The notes beneath the pieces are model-generated. The model was not told where the DNA came from. It ran no database searches and saw only the letters and a program-made list of their open reading frames with translations. Positions 33,628-44,396 of a DNA stretch of 64,000 bases are shown piece by piece. Location of the stretch: assembly GCA_037783415.1 (NCBI GenBank), contig JAZGTN010000047.1, positions 1,674,001-1,738,000 on the forward strand. Direction: 5' to 3'. Numbering within the stretch: the first letter of the stretch is position 1; each line of letters begins with the position of its first letter. A program made the position numbers and the translations under genes. Source of the stretch: Leptasterias polaris. Its lineage: Eukaryota > Echinodermata > Asteroidea > Forcipulatida > Asteriidae.

Positions 33628-36600
33628 ATGAGTTCTCAAGAGAAGACTTTAATTTGTGACTTGGGTAGAGCAACAAAAAGAAACCTGAAAAAACAGCAAG
33701 AAGCAGACACTTCAAAGTCACTGACAATACATCGGCACGTTGATGCTGGAGAAAAGAAGTTTGTCTGTGACATTTGTGGCAAAGCCTTTAAAAAAAAATT
33801 TGTCCTTACCACTCATCAGCATGTCCACACTGGAGAAAAACCATTTGTTTGTGACGTTTGTGAAAAAGCATTTTCTCAAAAAAACACTTTAAGTACTCAC
33901 CAGAGAATCCACACTGGAGAGAAACCATTTGTTTGTGACCTTTGCGGGAAAGCATTTTCTCGTAAACACAACCTTATCAGCCACCAGTTAACCCACACGG
34001 GAGAGAAACCATTTACTTGTGACTATTGTGGGAAAGCGTTTGTTTTTAAAAGCAACCTTGTCAGCCACCACCGAATCCATACTGGAGAGAAACCATATGT
34101 CTGCGATGTTTGTGGGAAAGCCTTTTCGCGTAAACATCACCTGGAAAACCATCTGCGGTCCCATACCGGAGAGAAACCATTTGTTTGTGACATTTGTGGT
34201 AAAGCCTTTTTACACAAATGTAAACTTACCACTCATCAGCGTGTCCACACTGGAGAGAAACCATCTGTTTGTGATATTTGTGGAAAAGCTTTTTCACACA
34301 AATGTACACTGACAGCCCATCAGCATATCCACACTGGAGAGAAACAATTTGCTTGTGACATTTGTGGAAAAGCCTTTCTGCGTACCAATAACCTGTTAAC
34401 GCATAAGCGTATCCACACTGGAGAGAAACCATTTGTCTGTGATATTTGTGGAAAAGCTTTCTCACATAAAGGTTCACTGACAGCCCATCAGCGTGTCCAC
34501 ACTGGAGAGAAACCATCTGTCTGCGATGTTTGTGGGAAAGCCTTTTCGCGTAAACATCACCTGGAAAACCATCTGCGGTCCCATACCGGAGAGAAACCAT
34601 TTGTTTGTGACATTTGTGGTAAAGCTTTTTCACACAAATGTACACTGACAGCCCATCAGCATATCCACACTGGAGAGAAACCATTTGTTTGTGACATTTG
34701 CGGGAAAGCATTTTCTCGTAAACACAACCTTATCAGCCACCAGTTAACCCACACGGGAGAGAAACCATTTACTTGTGACTATTGTGGGAAAGCGTTTGTT
34801 TTTAAAAGCAACCTTGTCAGCCACCACCGAATCCATACTGGAGAGAAACCATATGTCTGCGATGTTTGTGGGAAAGCCTTTTCGCGTAAACATCACCTGG
34901 AAAACCATCTGCGGTCCCATACCATAGAGAAACCATTTGTTTGTGACATTTGTGGTAAAGCCTTTTTACACAAATGTAAACTTACCACTCATCAGCGTGT
35001 CCACACTGGAGAGAAACCATCTGTTTGTGATATTTGTGGAAAAGCTTTTTCACACAAATGTACACTGACAGCCCATCAGCATATCCACACTGGAGAGAAA
35101 CAATTTGCTTGTGACATTTGTGGAAAAGCCTTTCTGCGTACCAATAACCTGTTAACGCATAAGCGTATCCACACTGGAGAGAAACCATTTGTCTGTGATA
35201 TTTGTGGAAAAGCTTTCTCACATAAAGGTTCACTGACAGCCCATCAGCGTGTCCACACTGGAGAGAAACCATCTGTCTGCGATGTTTGTGGGAAAGCCTT
35301 TTCGCGTAAACATCACCTGGAAAACCATCTGCGGTCCCATACCGGAGAGAAACCATTTGTTTGTGACATTTGTGGTAAAGCTTTTTCACACAAATGTACA
35401 CTGACAGCCCATCAGCATATCCACACTGGAGAGAAACCATTTGTTTGTGACATTTGCGGGAAAGCATTTTCTCGTAAACACAACCTTATCAGCCACCAGT
35501 TAACCCACACGGGAGAGAAACCATTTACTTGTGACTATTGTGGGAAAGCGTTTGTTTTTAAAAGCAACCTTGTCAGCCACCACCGAATCCATACTGGAGA
35601 GAAACCATATGTCTGCGATGTTTGTGGGAAAGCCTTTTCGCGTAAACATCACCTGGAAAACCATCTGCGGTCCCATACCATAGAGAAACCATTTGTTTGT
35701 GACATTTGTGGTAAAGCCTTTTTACACAAATGTAAACTTACCACTCATCAGCGTGTCCACACTGGAGAGAAACCATCTGTTTGTGATATTTGTGGAAAAG
35801 CTTTTTCACACAAATGTACACTGACAGCCCATCAGCATATCCACACTGGAGAGAAACAATTTGCTTGTGACATTTGTGGAAAAGCCTTTCTGCGTACCAA
35901 TAACCTGTTAACGCATAAGCGTATCCACACTGGAGAGAAACCATTTGTCTGTGATATTTGTGGAAAAGCTTTCTCACATAAAGGTACACTGACAGCCCAT
36001 CAGCGTGTCCACACTGGAGAGAAACCATTTGTCTGCGATGTTTGTGGGAAAGCCTTTTCGCGTAAACATCACCTGGAAAACCATCTGCGGTCCCATACCG
36101 GAGAGAAACCATTTGTTTGTGACATTTGTGGTAAAGCCTTTTTACACAAATGTAAACTTACCACTCATCAGCGTGTCCACACTGGAGAGAAACAATTTGA
36201 TGGTGACATTTGTGGAAAAGCCTTTCTGCGTACCAATAACCTGTTAACGCATAAGCGTATCCACACTGGAGAGAAACCATTTGTCTGTGATATTTGTGGA
36301 AAAGCTTTCTCACATAAAGGTACACTGACAGCCCATCAGCGTGTCCACACTGGAGAGAAACCATCTGTTTGTGATATTTGTGGAAAAGCTTTTTCACACA
36401 AATGTACACTGACAGCCCATCAGCAAATCCACACTGGAGAGAAACCATTTGTTTGTGACATTTGCGGGAAAGCATTTTCTCGTAAACACAACCTTATCAG
36501 CCACCAGTTAACCCACACGGGAGAGAAACCATTTACTTGTGACTATTGTGGGAAAGTGTTTGTTTTTAAAAGCAACCTTGTCAGCCACCGCCGAATCCAT

Positions 36601-36690
36601 ACTGCAGAGAAACCATATGTCTGCGATGTTTGTGGGAAAGCCTTTACACAAAAACAAGGCTTGACCAAACATCAGCGTGTCCACACTTAA
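33628..36690 (+). CDS. C2H2 zinc-finger protein, 35 fingers (copy A)
   Basis: The open exon reads about 1,020 residues from the ATG at 33,628. The earlier in-frame ATG at 33,613 lies in the splice-acceptor tract and is rejected. A 45-residue leader (SQEKTLICDLGRAT...) is followed by 35 fingers of 28 residues each including linkers. About ten finger types recur, including [36 protein letters not shown] and [10 protein letters not shown] nine-finger, 756-bp block is repeated: 33,958-34,713 and 34,714-35,469 are near identical, with a third copy from 35,470 that is altered later. Finger 30 reads FDGDIC, losing its first cysteine. Two linkers read TIEKP in place of TGEKP. It presumably binds DNA in the nucleus. 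The stop is TAA at 36,688. Upstream exons were not found. Assembly collapse or expansion is possible in such repeats. Confidence 0.75.
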   Translation: MSSQEKTLICDLGRATKRNLKKQQEADTSKSLTIHRHVDAGEKKFVCDICGKAFKKKFVLTTHQHVHTGEKPFVCDVCEKAFSQKNTLSTHQRIHTGEKPFVCDLCGKAFSRKHNLISHQLTHTGEKPFTCDYCGKAFVFKSNLVSHHRIHTGEKPYVCDVCGKAFSRKHHLENHLRSHTGEKPFVCDICGKAFLHKCKLTTHQRVHTGEKPSVCDICGKAFSHKCTLTAHQHIHTGEKQFACDICGKAFLRTNNLLTHKRIHTGEKPFVCDICGKAFSHKGSLTAHQRVHTGEKPSVCDVCGKAFSRKHHLENHLRSHTGEKPFVCDICGKAFSHKCTLTAHQHIHTGEKPFVCDICGKAFSRKHNLISHQLTHTGEKPFTCDYCGKAFVFKSNLVSHHRIHTGEKPYVCDVCGKAFSRKHHLENHLRSHTIEKPFVCDICGKAFLHKCKLTTHQRVHTGEKPSVCDICGKAFSHKCTLTAHQHIHTGEKQFACDICGKAFLRTNNLLTHKRIHTGEKPFVCDICGKAFSHKGSLTAHQRVHTGEKPSVCDVCGKAFSRKHHLENHLRSHTGEKPFVCDICGKAFSHKCTLTAHQHIHTGEKPFVCDICGKAFSRKHNLISHQLTHTGEKPFTCDYCGKAFVFKSNLVSHHRIHTGEKPYVCDVCGKAFSRKHHLENHLRSHTIEKPFVCDICGKAFLHKCKLTTHQRVHTGEKPSVCDICGKAFSHKCTLTAHQHIHTGEKQFACDICGKAFLRTNNLLTHKRIHTGEKPFVCDICGKAFSHKGTLTAHQRVHTGEKPFVCDVCGKAFSRKHHLENHLRSHTGEKPFVCDICGKAFLHKCKLTTHQRVHTGEKQFDGDICGKAFLRTNNLLTHKRIHTGEKPFVCDICGKAFSHKGTLTAHQRVHTGEKPSVCDICGKAFSHKCTLTAHQQIHTGEKPFVCDICGKAFSRKHNLISHQLTHTGEKPFTCDYCGKVFVFKSNLVSHRRIHTAEKPYVCDVCGKAFTQKQGLTKHQRVHT
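33958..36225 (+). repeat. 756-bp (nine-finger) tandem repeat in the copy A exon
   Basis: Finger order 3-11 is repeated as 12-20 and 21-29 with almost no nucleotide change in the first two units. The third unit diverges after its seventh finger, where finger 28 is followed directly by an LHKCKL finger. The exact multiple of 84 bp preserves both frame and finger register. Confidence 0.9.
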
Positions 36691-37400
36691 GTGAAACTAT
36701 TTGTTTAATACATTTGTGGGAAAACATTTTCAGAAAAACGTACCCTGAACAACCATTGGGGTGTCCACACTGGAGAAAAAACATTTGTTTGTGAAAAGCA
36801 TTTGCTTATAAATGTAGTCTTATTTTACACTGGAGAGAAACAATTTTTTGTTGGAAAACATTCTTATGCAAAAGTGGTCTGAGTATCCACACTGGGGAGA
36901 AACCATTTTGTTTCTGATCTTTGTTGAAAACTTCACTTTATGGCCCATCAGACACTGGAGAAAAACTATTTGCAAAGTATGTTTGCGACATAAGTGGAAA
37001 AGCCTTTTCATATAAACATACCTTGACATATCATCAGCGTACCCACACTGGGGAGAAATTAATCACACGCAAATTTTGTACTTTTTTAAAAATGATTGGC
37101 AACCTATCAAACCATTAAGTGATTACAGGTGTGTGAAATTTGCCCCAAGGGGTTAAGTGGTAATTCCATTTCAGTCAACATAAAAAAAACACACACAGGA
37201 TAGAAACGGTTTATTTGTGACATTTGTAGTAGAAAGCATAGAGGAAGAGTAGCTTTACAGCTGCATGAGAAAATCCACACTGGAGAGAGGTCATTGTTTG
37301 TGGTACTTGTGGATACTTAGCTTTCACTAATTTGAAAAAGTTTCAATTCAGCATGAGTCAATCCATGCCGGAGAGAGTTCGTTTGTTTATGTGCACTTTA
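36691..37400 (+). pseudogene. Decayed 3' fingers of copy A
   Basis: Remnants follow the same order as after 31,310: TTTGTTTAATACATTTGTGG, an EKRTLNNHW finger, then a [21 protein letters not shown] finger with a cysteine replaced. Stops and frameshifts separate them. Two satellite-type units (TCCACACTGGAGAGAGGTCA) end the block. Confidence 0.75.
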
Positions 37401-37630
37401 TGTTTTTTATGACGGAATAGTACCTTAATTCAGCAAGATTGTAATATTGTTTCCCCAATTATTGTAACTGTTTTAAGAATAGATTAAGTAGTTACTGTGG
37501 TATACTGAAGATTGTCTTTTTATACCAAGATGGAAATAGAAATAAATATGAGAACCAAGAAAAGAAGAACTTTGCTTCATTTTGTTTGTAAAAGACCCAC
37601 TTTTCATCATCATCATCAACAACACAACAT
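37400..37630. other. Non-coding segment shared by copies A, B and C
   Basis: It is near identical to 49,360-49,580 and 57,285-57,490. It includes a CATCATCATC run of variable length (near 37,606). No gene. Confidence 0.5.
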
Positions 37631-37795
37631 GCTCAGGAAGAGCGTAGCGCCTCAACAATGCAGTTTTCACTCCAGCTGGTTCTGGGCGAGTCTTTTACCA
37701 GCTGACAGATTCAGTCCCAGTGCCCTTAGGTCTTCTTTTAGGTTGTCCTTCTATCGCAAACGGGGTGACCCATTGGACGGAGCCAGCTGGGGGCA
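37630..37795 (-). pseudogene. Possible LINE endonuclease-RT C-terminal remnant (copy A)
   Basis: On the minus strand the DNA can be read as KDNLKEDLRALGLN then LAQNQLEWK, which recalls the conserved tail of some non-LTR retrotransposon reverse transcriptases (RW.D..K.D...G......A.DR..W). Stops interrupt it. Copies are at 49,580-49,745 and 57,490-57,655. The family match is from memory and tentative. Confidence 0.4.
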
Positions 37796-37840
37796 GGCTC
37801 CTTCAACAGAAGAGCAGGCTCCCCTGTTTTCATGATGTAT
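37796..37840. repeat. 21-bp unit, one to two copies (copy A)
   Basis: GGCTCCTTCAACAGAAGAGCA occurs once plus a partial second unit. This is the unexpanded state of the 32-unit array at 49,746-50,417. Confidence 0.85.
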
Positions 37841-38165
37841 CTGAACTGAGATTGGATGGGAAATAAATTGCTCCTTGTGTTTTCAGAATCTAATTATGTT
37901 GCATTGATGGAACGGTCTCAGGCATCTGAAAGTTATTTAGACCCAATCAGGGGCATATCCAGGATTTTCAAATGGGGGTGGGGGGGGGGGGGGGACACAC
38001 TTCAAGGGGCTAATTTGAAAGTTTATTGTCTATAATCCAAAATTATTTTAGCAGGTGACCAAAATTAGTTTTGAATGATAAGCACATGCAAGTTGTGAAA
38101 TTCTGGTTCATAGATAGAAGACTGAACAAATTAGTCAATTTGGAGGTACAGTATAATTGTCAAGC
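37841..38165. other. Non-coding segment shared with copies B and C
   Basis: It is alignable with 57,690-58,010. It includes a G-run of about 18 near 37,978 whose length differs between copies. Confidence 0.5.
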
Positions 38166-38743
38166 AAGTTGTTAAAATGCAAAAAGTTAGTTAGTGGCCT
38201 GACATTTCGACCCTAGCAGAGTCTTTCTCGAAGGCTAAATGACAAGACAACACACATACATGGATACAAGGCTGAGTAGGGAGAAATTGTGGATAAGGCG
38301 CATAAAGACCTTGCTCAGCCCCTTGGTTTGAACATCCAAGAAGGAAATGACTATTCCTTTTGTTTTTGCCTTCTCCTTTTTCCCCACAGATATCCATATT
38401 TTCAGTCTGCCCTATTAACTAATTATTTACTTTTCTTCCAACCCTCCATTTTGTCCTTTGTGTTTCCAACTTTTTGTGGTCAAGCCATCCCCTTCCCTCC
38501 AACACCCCCCCCCCCCCCCTTTGTCTCCATAATCCCTGCTTACCCCTGCTTTTTCTGAATGCTTTATGCTTTTCTCTCTCCACACTCTCTATTCATGTAT
38601 TTCCACTTGACTGCTCTTGTCAGCCTTGTATCCATGGGGTCGAAATGTCAGGCCACTACTAACTTTTTTCATTTTTACTACAGGTCCTTTTGGTTGGTAA
38701 GCAGTTTGCAACAGCTAATTCTATTTTCTCAAGTTGTTAAAAT
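38166..38743 (+). mobile_element. Short Penelope-like insertion with 13-bp target duplication
   Basis: AAGTTGTTAAAAT is repeated at 38,166-38,178 and 38,731-38,743. Copies B and C have this sequence once at the same place. The 552-bp insert starts GCAAAAAGTTAG and ends CTATTTTCTC, the same ends as the element at 23,172-23,328. The interior preserves the C-terminal end of the Penelope ORF (GGGAGAAATTGTGGATAAGG, LNIQEGN-like) and its C/T-rich 3' region, between inverted copies of the GGCCTGACATTTCGACCC block. It is internally deleted, with no RT. Confidence 0.85.
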
Positions 38744-39299
38744 ATCAGAGTATCACTACATGAGGATCGATAATAAAGTACAAACAAAATTAACTGAAAG
38801 CAAGAAAAACAAACTTATTTTTTTATTTACAGTTTGGCCATTTGGCCATTGATATCAGAAAACATCATAGTCAAAATAAGATAAAACTGTATTGTGGTGC
38901 AATGATAAATACTAGCTGCATTCATCTCCAATAATATGGAGATCAATTAATAATGACTAGCTGTTGAAAGCGCCCTCATGCATCTAAAAATATGTTTAAT
39001 TTGTGTGAGTTAGTCAAATCATAGAGAAAGAAATGTAGGCCAATTTTGTTGACAACTTTGCAAATTCTGGGGGTGGAATTATTCTGTACCCTCTGGTCCC
39101 CAAAACTTGGGGATACTAAATTGAAACTTTTTTTTTTGTCATCCCACGAAAAAGACTGCAGTTACCCCGCCCATTCTATACTTGCTAAACCTGAACAATA
39201 GAGGGGGTTGTTTGCAAATCGAGTTCGTCTTCTTCTTCAAAAATGTGCTGGATCTGCTTACCACCATCGAACTCGCACGGTAAAAACTGAGAAGAGAGT

Positions 39300-39300
<1 letters not shown>
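38744..39300. other. Non-coding segment shared with copies B and C
   Basis: It is near identical to 52,155-52,700 and 58,020-58,570. It carries no gene. Confidence 0.5.
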
Positions 39301-39462
<162 letters not shown>

Positions 39463-39828
39463 CTGACAGTGACAAGTAAAGACAGAACTGGCTCAGTAAG
39501 GCCAGATCACACTCCAGCACTGATCGAGTTTGGACTCAAGACGATAGGATTGAGATTAGACAAAAAAACGGCAAAAGGGTAGTTATAAATTGCGCTGAGG
39601 ACCTGCAACGCTTATAAGTCCTATATCTTCCAGCGACTTTGTGAAATACGTAATCTATTTTATTTAGCTGTTTTGAGACACGTTTCATAAGTATTTATTA
39701 CTTTCTTTAACTTTTCTTCTAAACGATATTATCTGTATCTCCTCGGTTTATTTTATTTATGTTTGTCATTGTTTCTGTGTTTGTATTTTGTGTTGTGGTC
39801 AATTTGAGGTAGTAACCATTGTATATAC

Positions 39829-40692
39829 ATGCCCATTAAACATCCTTGCATTGAATGTAATTATTCAGTTAAAACTAATCAAAATGCAATTCAGTGCGAT
39901 ATTTGTGACAACTGGACACACCTAAAGTGCACCTGTTTTTCTCTTAATGACTATAATGAATTGTCAAATAGTGACCGGCAATGGTTTTGCAAAACCTGCT
40001 TATCAAACTCCCTGCCCTTTAACTCTCTGGAAAAAAATGAATTTAATGAATTTATAGCTGAAAACAATAATTTACCAGTACAAACCCCTAATAATTATGG
40101 TGCCGCAAATGCCGATCTCTTGTCTAATCTTAACATCAATGTGGATCCTGCTATCGATAACCCAATTACCAATACGTGCGTTTATTCTGAAGAAGATCAA
40201 TTTATTAAAAATTTCAATGATGTAAATTCTGATTCATTACTGACACTAATCCATTTTAATATTCGAAGCCTCGCTAAAAACTTTGATAATTTAAAATCTC
40301 TCCTTCAGTCATTCAATGAATTTTCGCTTATTTCTCTCACTGAAACTTGGTTAAGAGAATCCTCCCCTGATATTTTCTTCCTGCCTGGCTATAAATTAAT
40401 TAATAACAATAGAAACAGTAAATTAGGTGGTGGAGTAGCCTTTTATATCAAGTCCAACATAAATTATATCATCAGACAAGATCTCTATCACTCTACTGAG
40501 TCTTTGGAGTCCCTTTTCATTGAAACAAAAAATTCAAACTCTGGTTCTAAAAACGATATTTTTGGCGTAATATATAAACCACCACAAGCTTCCCATCCGG
40601 AATTTATGACACTATTTGAAGATATTATATCACAACTCTCTACTGAAAAAAAAGATGCTTTCTCTCCGGAGATTTTAACATTAATCTCCTAG
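39829..40692 (+). pseudogene. LINE ORF 5' part: PHD-like finger and N-terminal endonuclease
   Basis: Residues 8-60 form a Cys4-His-Cys3 PHD-like finger (CIEC, CDICDNWTHLKC, WFCKTC). A linker follows, and from about residue 135 the first half of an APE-type endonuclease (HFNIRSL, SLTETWL, GGGVAFY). The endonuclease nicks target DNA for target-primed reverse transcription. The frame breaks in the A8 run at 40,646-40,653. The GDFN motif lies after it in the other frame, consistent with loss of one A. The last residues before the stop at 40,690 are therefore out-of-frame. Confidence 0.85.
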
Positions 40693-43091
40693 AATATAAT
40701 AATAATAAGAATACGCAAGATTTTCTTGACACAATTTATTCCAACTCCTTCCTCCCACTTATTGATAAACCTACAAGAATCACTAGAAACTCAGCCACCT
40801 TAATTGACAATATATTTACTAACATGTTACCCCCTCCTAATAAATCTTATATTTTAATTTCTGACATATCTGATCATTTTCCAATTTCTACATCTATCCC
40901 CTCGCATACCTTAAACAAAAGACAAGTATCTAACAGTGCACTCACTCGCAATTACACAGAGGAAGCTTTGGAAGATTTTTCTAAAGATTTGCGGGAGTTT
41001 GACTGGTCAAATGTGTATAATTCCGATGATCCTAATATTGCTTTTGAGAACTTCAACAATACATTTGAATTTCTGCATGATAAAAATATAGTAAAAATTA
41101 CAAAGAAGAAGCACAAGCAGGCACAACCTAAATCTCCATGGATTACTGCATCACTCTTAAAATCGATTAAACTAAAAAATAAACTATATTCCAAATTTAT
41201 AAAAAAATAAAATAATTTGAATCATCTCAACTATATTAAATACAGAAATATATTAACTAAAGTTCTAAGAAATGCCAAGAAAAATTACTTTGCTCTTCAA
41301 TTTGAAAAAGAGAAAAATAATGTTAAAAATACATGGAAAATTATACAATCTGTTTTAAATAAACAGCCAGTTTCTAAGAAAATAACTTCCATTTCCCACA
41401 ATGATAAAGTTGTTAATGACCCCCAAGAAATGGCAACCATTTTCAATAAACACTTCATAAACATTGGACCAAATTTGGCCAGTCAGATCCCCCATTGTGT
41501 CAAGGCTTTCCAAGAATATCTCCCTTCTACTAATCCTAACACAATGTTTTTTGCACCTGCTTCAAAGCAGGAAGTACTTAACACTTTAAATAATCTTGGT
41601 AATAAAAAAAGCTCTGGCTTTGATTGTGTCAACTCCTTTGTTGTTAAGAAAGTAATTAATGGTATAGCTGACCCTCTTACTCACATTATTAATATGTCCT
41701 TATCTACTGGAATTGTACCTGATAAACTTAAAATTGCCAAGGTTATTCCCGTCTTTAAAAAAGGAAATTCTGTTTCAATTTCCAATTACCGACCTATTTC
41801 TGTACTTACCTGTTTCTCTAAAATCTTTGAAAGAATAGTTTATAAACGCACGATTGATTTTCTAAATGCTTATAATATTTTGTCAAATTGTCAATTTGGC
41901 TTCCGTGCCAAGCATTCTACAACTCATGCAATTCTCAACTTAATTAATAAGGTTACTGGTGCTATCGACAATTGTGAAACCACTCTAGGGGTTTTCTTAG
42001 ACTTCTCCAAAGCCTTTGATACTCTTAATCATGATATTTTATTGTATAAACTTAATCACTATGGTATTAGAGGAAAACCCCTGGAGTGGTTCAAGAGCTA
42101 TTTATTTGGTAGGAAACAACATGTCTCTTTAAATGGGAGCGTTTCATCATCACAGTATTTATCATGTGGGATTCCACAGGGATCAATCCTTGGCCCCCTT
42201 CTTTTCATAATTTATATAAATGATATTGCAAATGCATCAAATATTCTATCTTGTGTACTTTATGCAGATGACTCTAACTTGTTTTATAGCCATAAAAATA
42301 TTGACACTCTCATTAATACAGTAAATACAGAACTAAAAGTGATTTATGAATGGATAAATTGTAACAAATTGTCTTTAAATGTACAAAAAACCAACTGTAT
42401 GCTTTTCAATAACACCTATGATATATTACCCAGACCAGTATATATGAACGATATCGTTATAAATCAAGTTAATAGCATTAAATTTCTGGGTCTATATATA
42501 GATAGCAAACTTACTTGGAAAAATCATATTGATTATTTGTGTAATATAATTAGTAGAAATATTGGTATTATAAATAGACTAAAAAGCTTTCTCCCTCAAA
42601 ATATCTTATTCACCCTTTATTCAACACTAATTTGTTCTTATATTGACTATGGTATATTAGCATGGGGAAATGCCTGTGCAACGATTCTTAATAGATTGAC
42701 TCTACTGCAAAAAAGGGCTATACGTATAATTTCCAATTCCAGTTACATTGAACATACTGATCCCCTATTCTATCGATTTAGTACCTTAAAGATTAAGGAC
42801 CGTTATCATTACAACCTTGCAATTTTTATGTTTCAAGTGCATCGCAATGTAATTCCAAACTCCCTTACAAGCATATTCGCTCATAATAATACTATTCATT
42901 CGCACGCTACACGTCAGGCCACTCAACTGCATATTCCATTCACTCGAACTAATCTTGCTCAAAAAACCATAAAGTTTGCTGGTCCTAAATTATGGAATTC
43001 TTTGGATTCTTCTATTGCCAATTTGAAATCAATTAATTCTTTCAAAAAATCATTAAAAAAATCCATCCTAAATATATATAAACATACATAA
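40654..43091 (+). pseudogene. LINE ORF 3' part: endonuclease end and reverse transcriptase
   Basis: After the frameshift, the frame carries GDFN, then SDISDHFPI (endonuclease end). A TAA at 41,208-41,210 interrupts it before the same frame resumes at 41,217 for 624 residues. Reverse-transcriptase blocks appear in order: SNYRPISVLTCFSKIFE, GFRAKHSTTHA, FLDFSKAFDTLNH, GIPQGSILGPLLF, and the catalytic YADD (about 42,260). KFLGLYIDSKLTW and the thumb/C-terminal tail follow. The polymerase copies element RNA at the nicked target. With only two lesions the copy is young, but it cannot make the whole protein. Confidence 0.9.
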
Positions 43092-43691
43092 ATTGTTTGC
43101 TAAATATTGGTTTACTATTGCATCTTGCTTCTTTATCAACAATGCCTTACATGTTTTGTTATTGTACTACCTTTTGTTGTCCAACCCATTGTTTGTTTAG
43201 TTTGTGTTTTGTGATATGGAGTACAACGTTCTGATGCGCTGTGTGGCTTGTTGCTGCGGTGCACGCTGCGTTCGATACAAATTTTGTGTATTGAGCGCGG
43301 CGTGTATGGCAGTGGCAGGCCGGTGCGCGTGGTGTTGCGGTGTCCCTGATGTTGTTCTCCATATGTTCGTTCTTGTATTAATTTAATTAACGTGATATAC
43401 AACTTGTACTTTGTATCTAAAGAATTTACATGTTTTCTTTATAAAAGGGAGCTCATTCACAACAAGCATTGCTTTAATTGAGCCCCCTCCATTGTGAATG
43501 TCTTCTGTTGGCATATTATAGTAATTTTGATGTTATGTATTTTTACATAACTTAATTATTAGTTTTAATTAATTTAATTCTAATTGTCATTTACTACAAA
43601 TATTTAATTTGCAATGTTGTATGGCTATTTTGCCTAATACTAAATCTTGATTATGGAAATAAAGTGAACTATCATCATCATTATCATCATC
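43092..43691 (+). other. LINE 3' UTR and repeat tail
   Basis: No ORF. A CpG-rich patch (43,225-43,330) precedes an A/T-rich end with GGAAATAAAGTGAACT and the ATC-type tail. Confidence 0.7.
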
Positions 43692-44091
43692 AAGTAGTGT
43701 CACTGTCGGTCCTACAAAAAGCCGACAACAAGCCGACAACAAGTCCAGAGTGCCGACAACACGCCGACAACAAGTTTCAAATACCTCAAAAACGGCAAAT
43801 AAACCAAGGATTTATTAGAAATATGTGTACTAAATATTAACAAAAATGCAATAGCATAAAAATTCAGACTTCTCCTGAAGTAACTTTATGCCATTAGCTA
43901 GCACTAGCAGTCCATCAGATCATTTGTGTGTGACCATTTGTTGTAACTGTTGTGTGTGACCGATCGATTTGTTTGTGATACTTGTGTGGATACTAAACTA
44001 TCACTAATTTGAAAGAGTTTCAAATTGGCATGAGTAAATCAACGCTGGAGATAGATCATTTTGTTTGTGATACTTGTGGATACTAAACTTT
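43692..44091 (+). other. Copy A segment after the LINE, with CCGACAACA repeats
   Basis: GCCGACAACAAG-type units are repeated four to five times at 43,722-43,775. Finger/satellite-derived DNA (TTTGTTTGTGATACTTGTGG) follows. Homologous to 52,914-53,334 and 58,794-59,181. The unit number differs among copies. Confidence 0.6.
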
Positions 44092-44396
44092 TGATGCTAT
44101 ATTGATGACATCTTTTTCATCTGGACTAGTGATGAAGCAAGCCTCATACAGCATAGCATTCAATAACCACATTCCTTTCACAGGACCATCAATTTCACGA
44201 TTGAATTCTCGACCAAGGAAACCCACTTTCTGGATGTCAAGGTTATAAAGACAGATGATGGCTTAACGACAGATCTCTTTGTCAAACCCACAAATAAACA
44301 TCAATACCTCCGATCCACTCAACCAGCTGTCACCCCCAACACTGCAAAAGCATAGCCTACAGTCAGGCCCTCAGACTCTGTCGAATCTGTTCTAAT

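Larger units (their letters stand above)
39482..43691 (+). mobile_element. CR1/L2-type LINE, near full length
   Basis: The boundaries come from the uninserted paralogue at 52,906-52,925: GACAAGTAAAG|TAGTGTCACTG is split here by 4,210 bp, with at most 3 bp (AAG) duplicated. The element has about 350 bp of 5' leader, one long ORF region (39,829-43,091) with PHD-like finger, endonuclease and reverse transcriptase, about 600 bp of 3' UTR, and a short TCATCATCATTATCATCATC tail. Such tails are common in CR1/L2-group elements. The ORF has one frameshift and one in-frame stop. Confidence 0.9.

Noticed and set aside
33958..36225. CRISPR-like array
   Set aside because: The regular repeats are C2H2 fingers and linkers with a protein frame, in animal DNA.
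34226..36475. Minus-strand ORFs of 105-161 residues in the finger exon
   Set aside because: Antisense shadows of C2H2 repeats; identical peptides recur every 756 bp because the DNA repeats.
38474..38662. Proline-rich short ORF
   Set aside because: Comes from the C/T-rich 3' region of the short Penelope copy.
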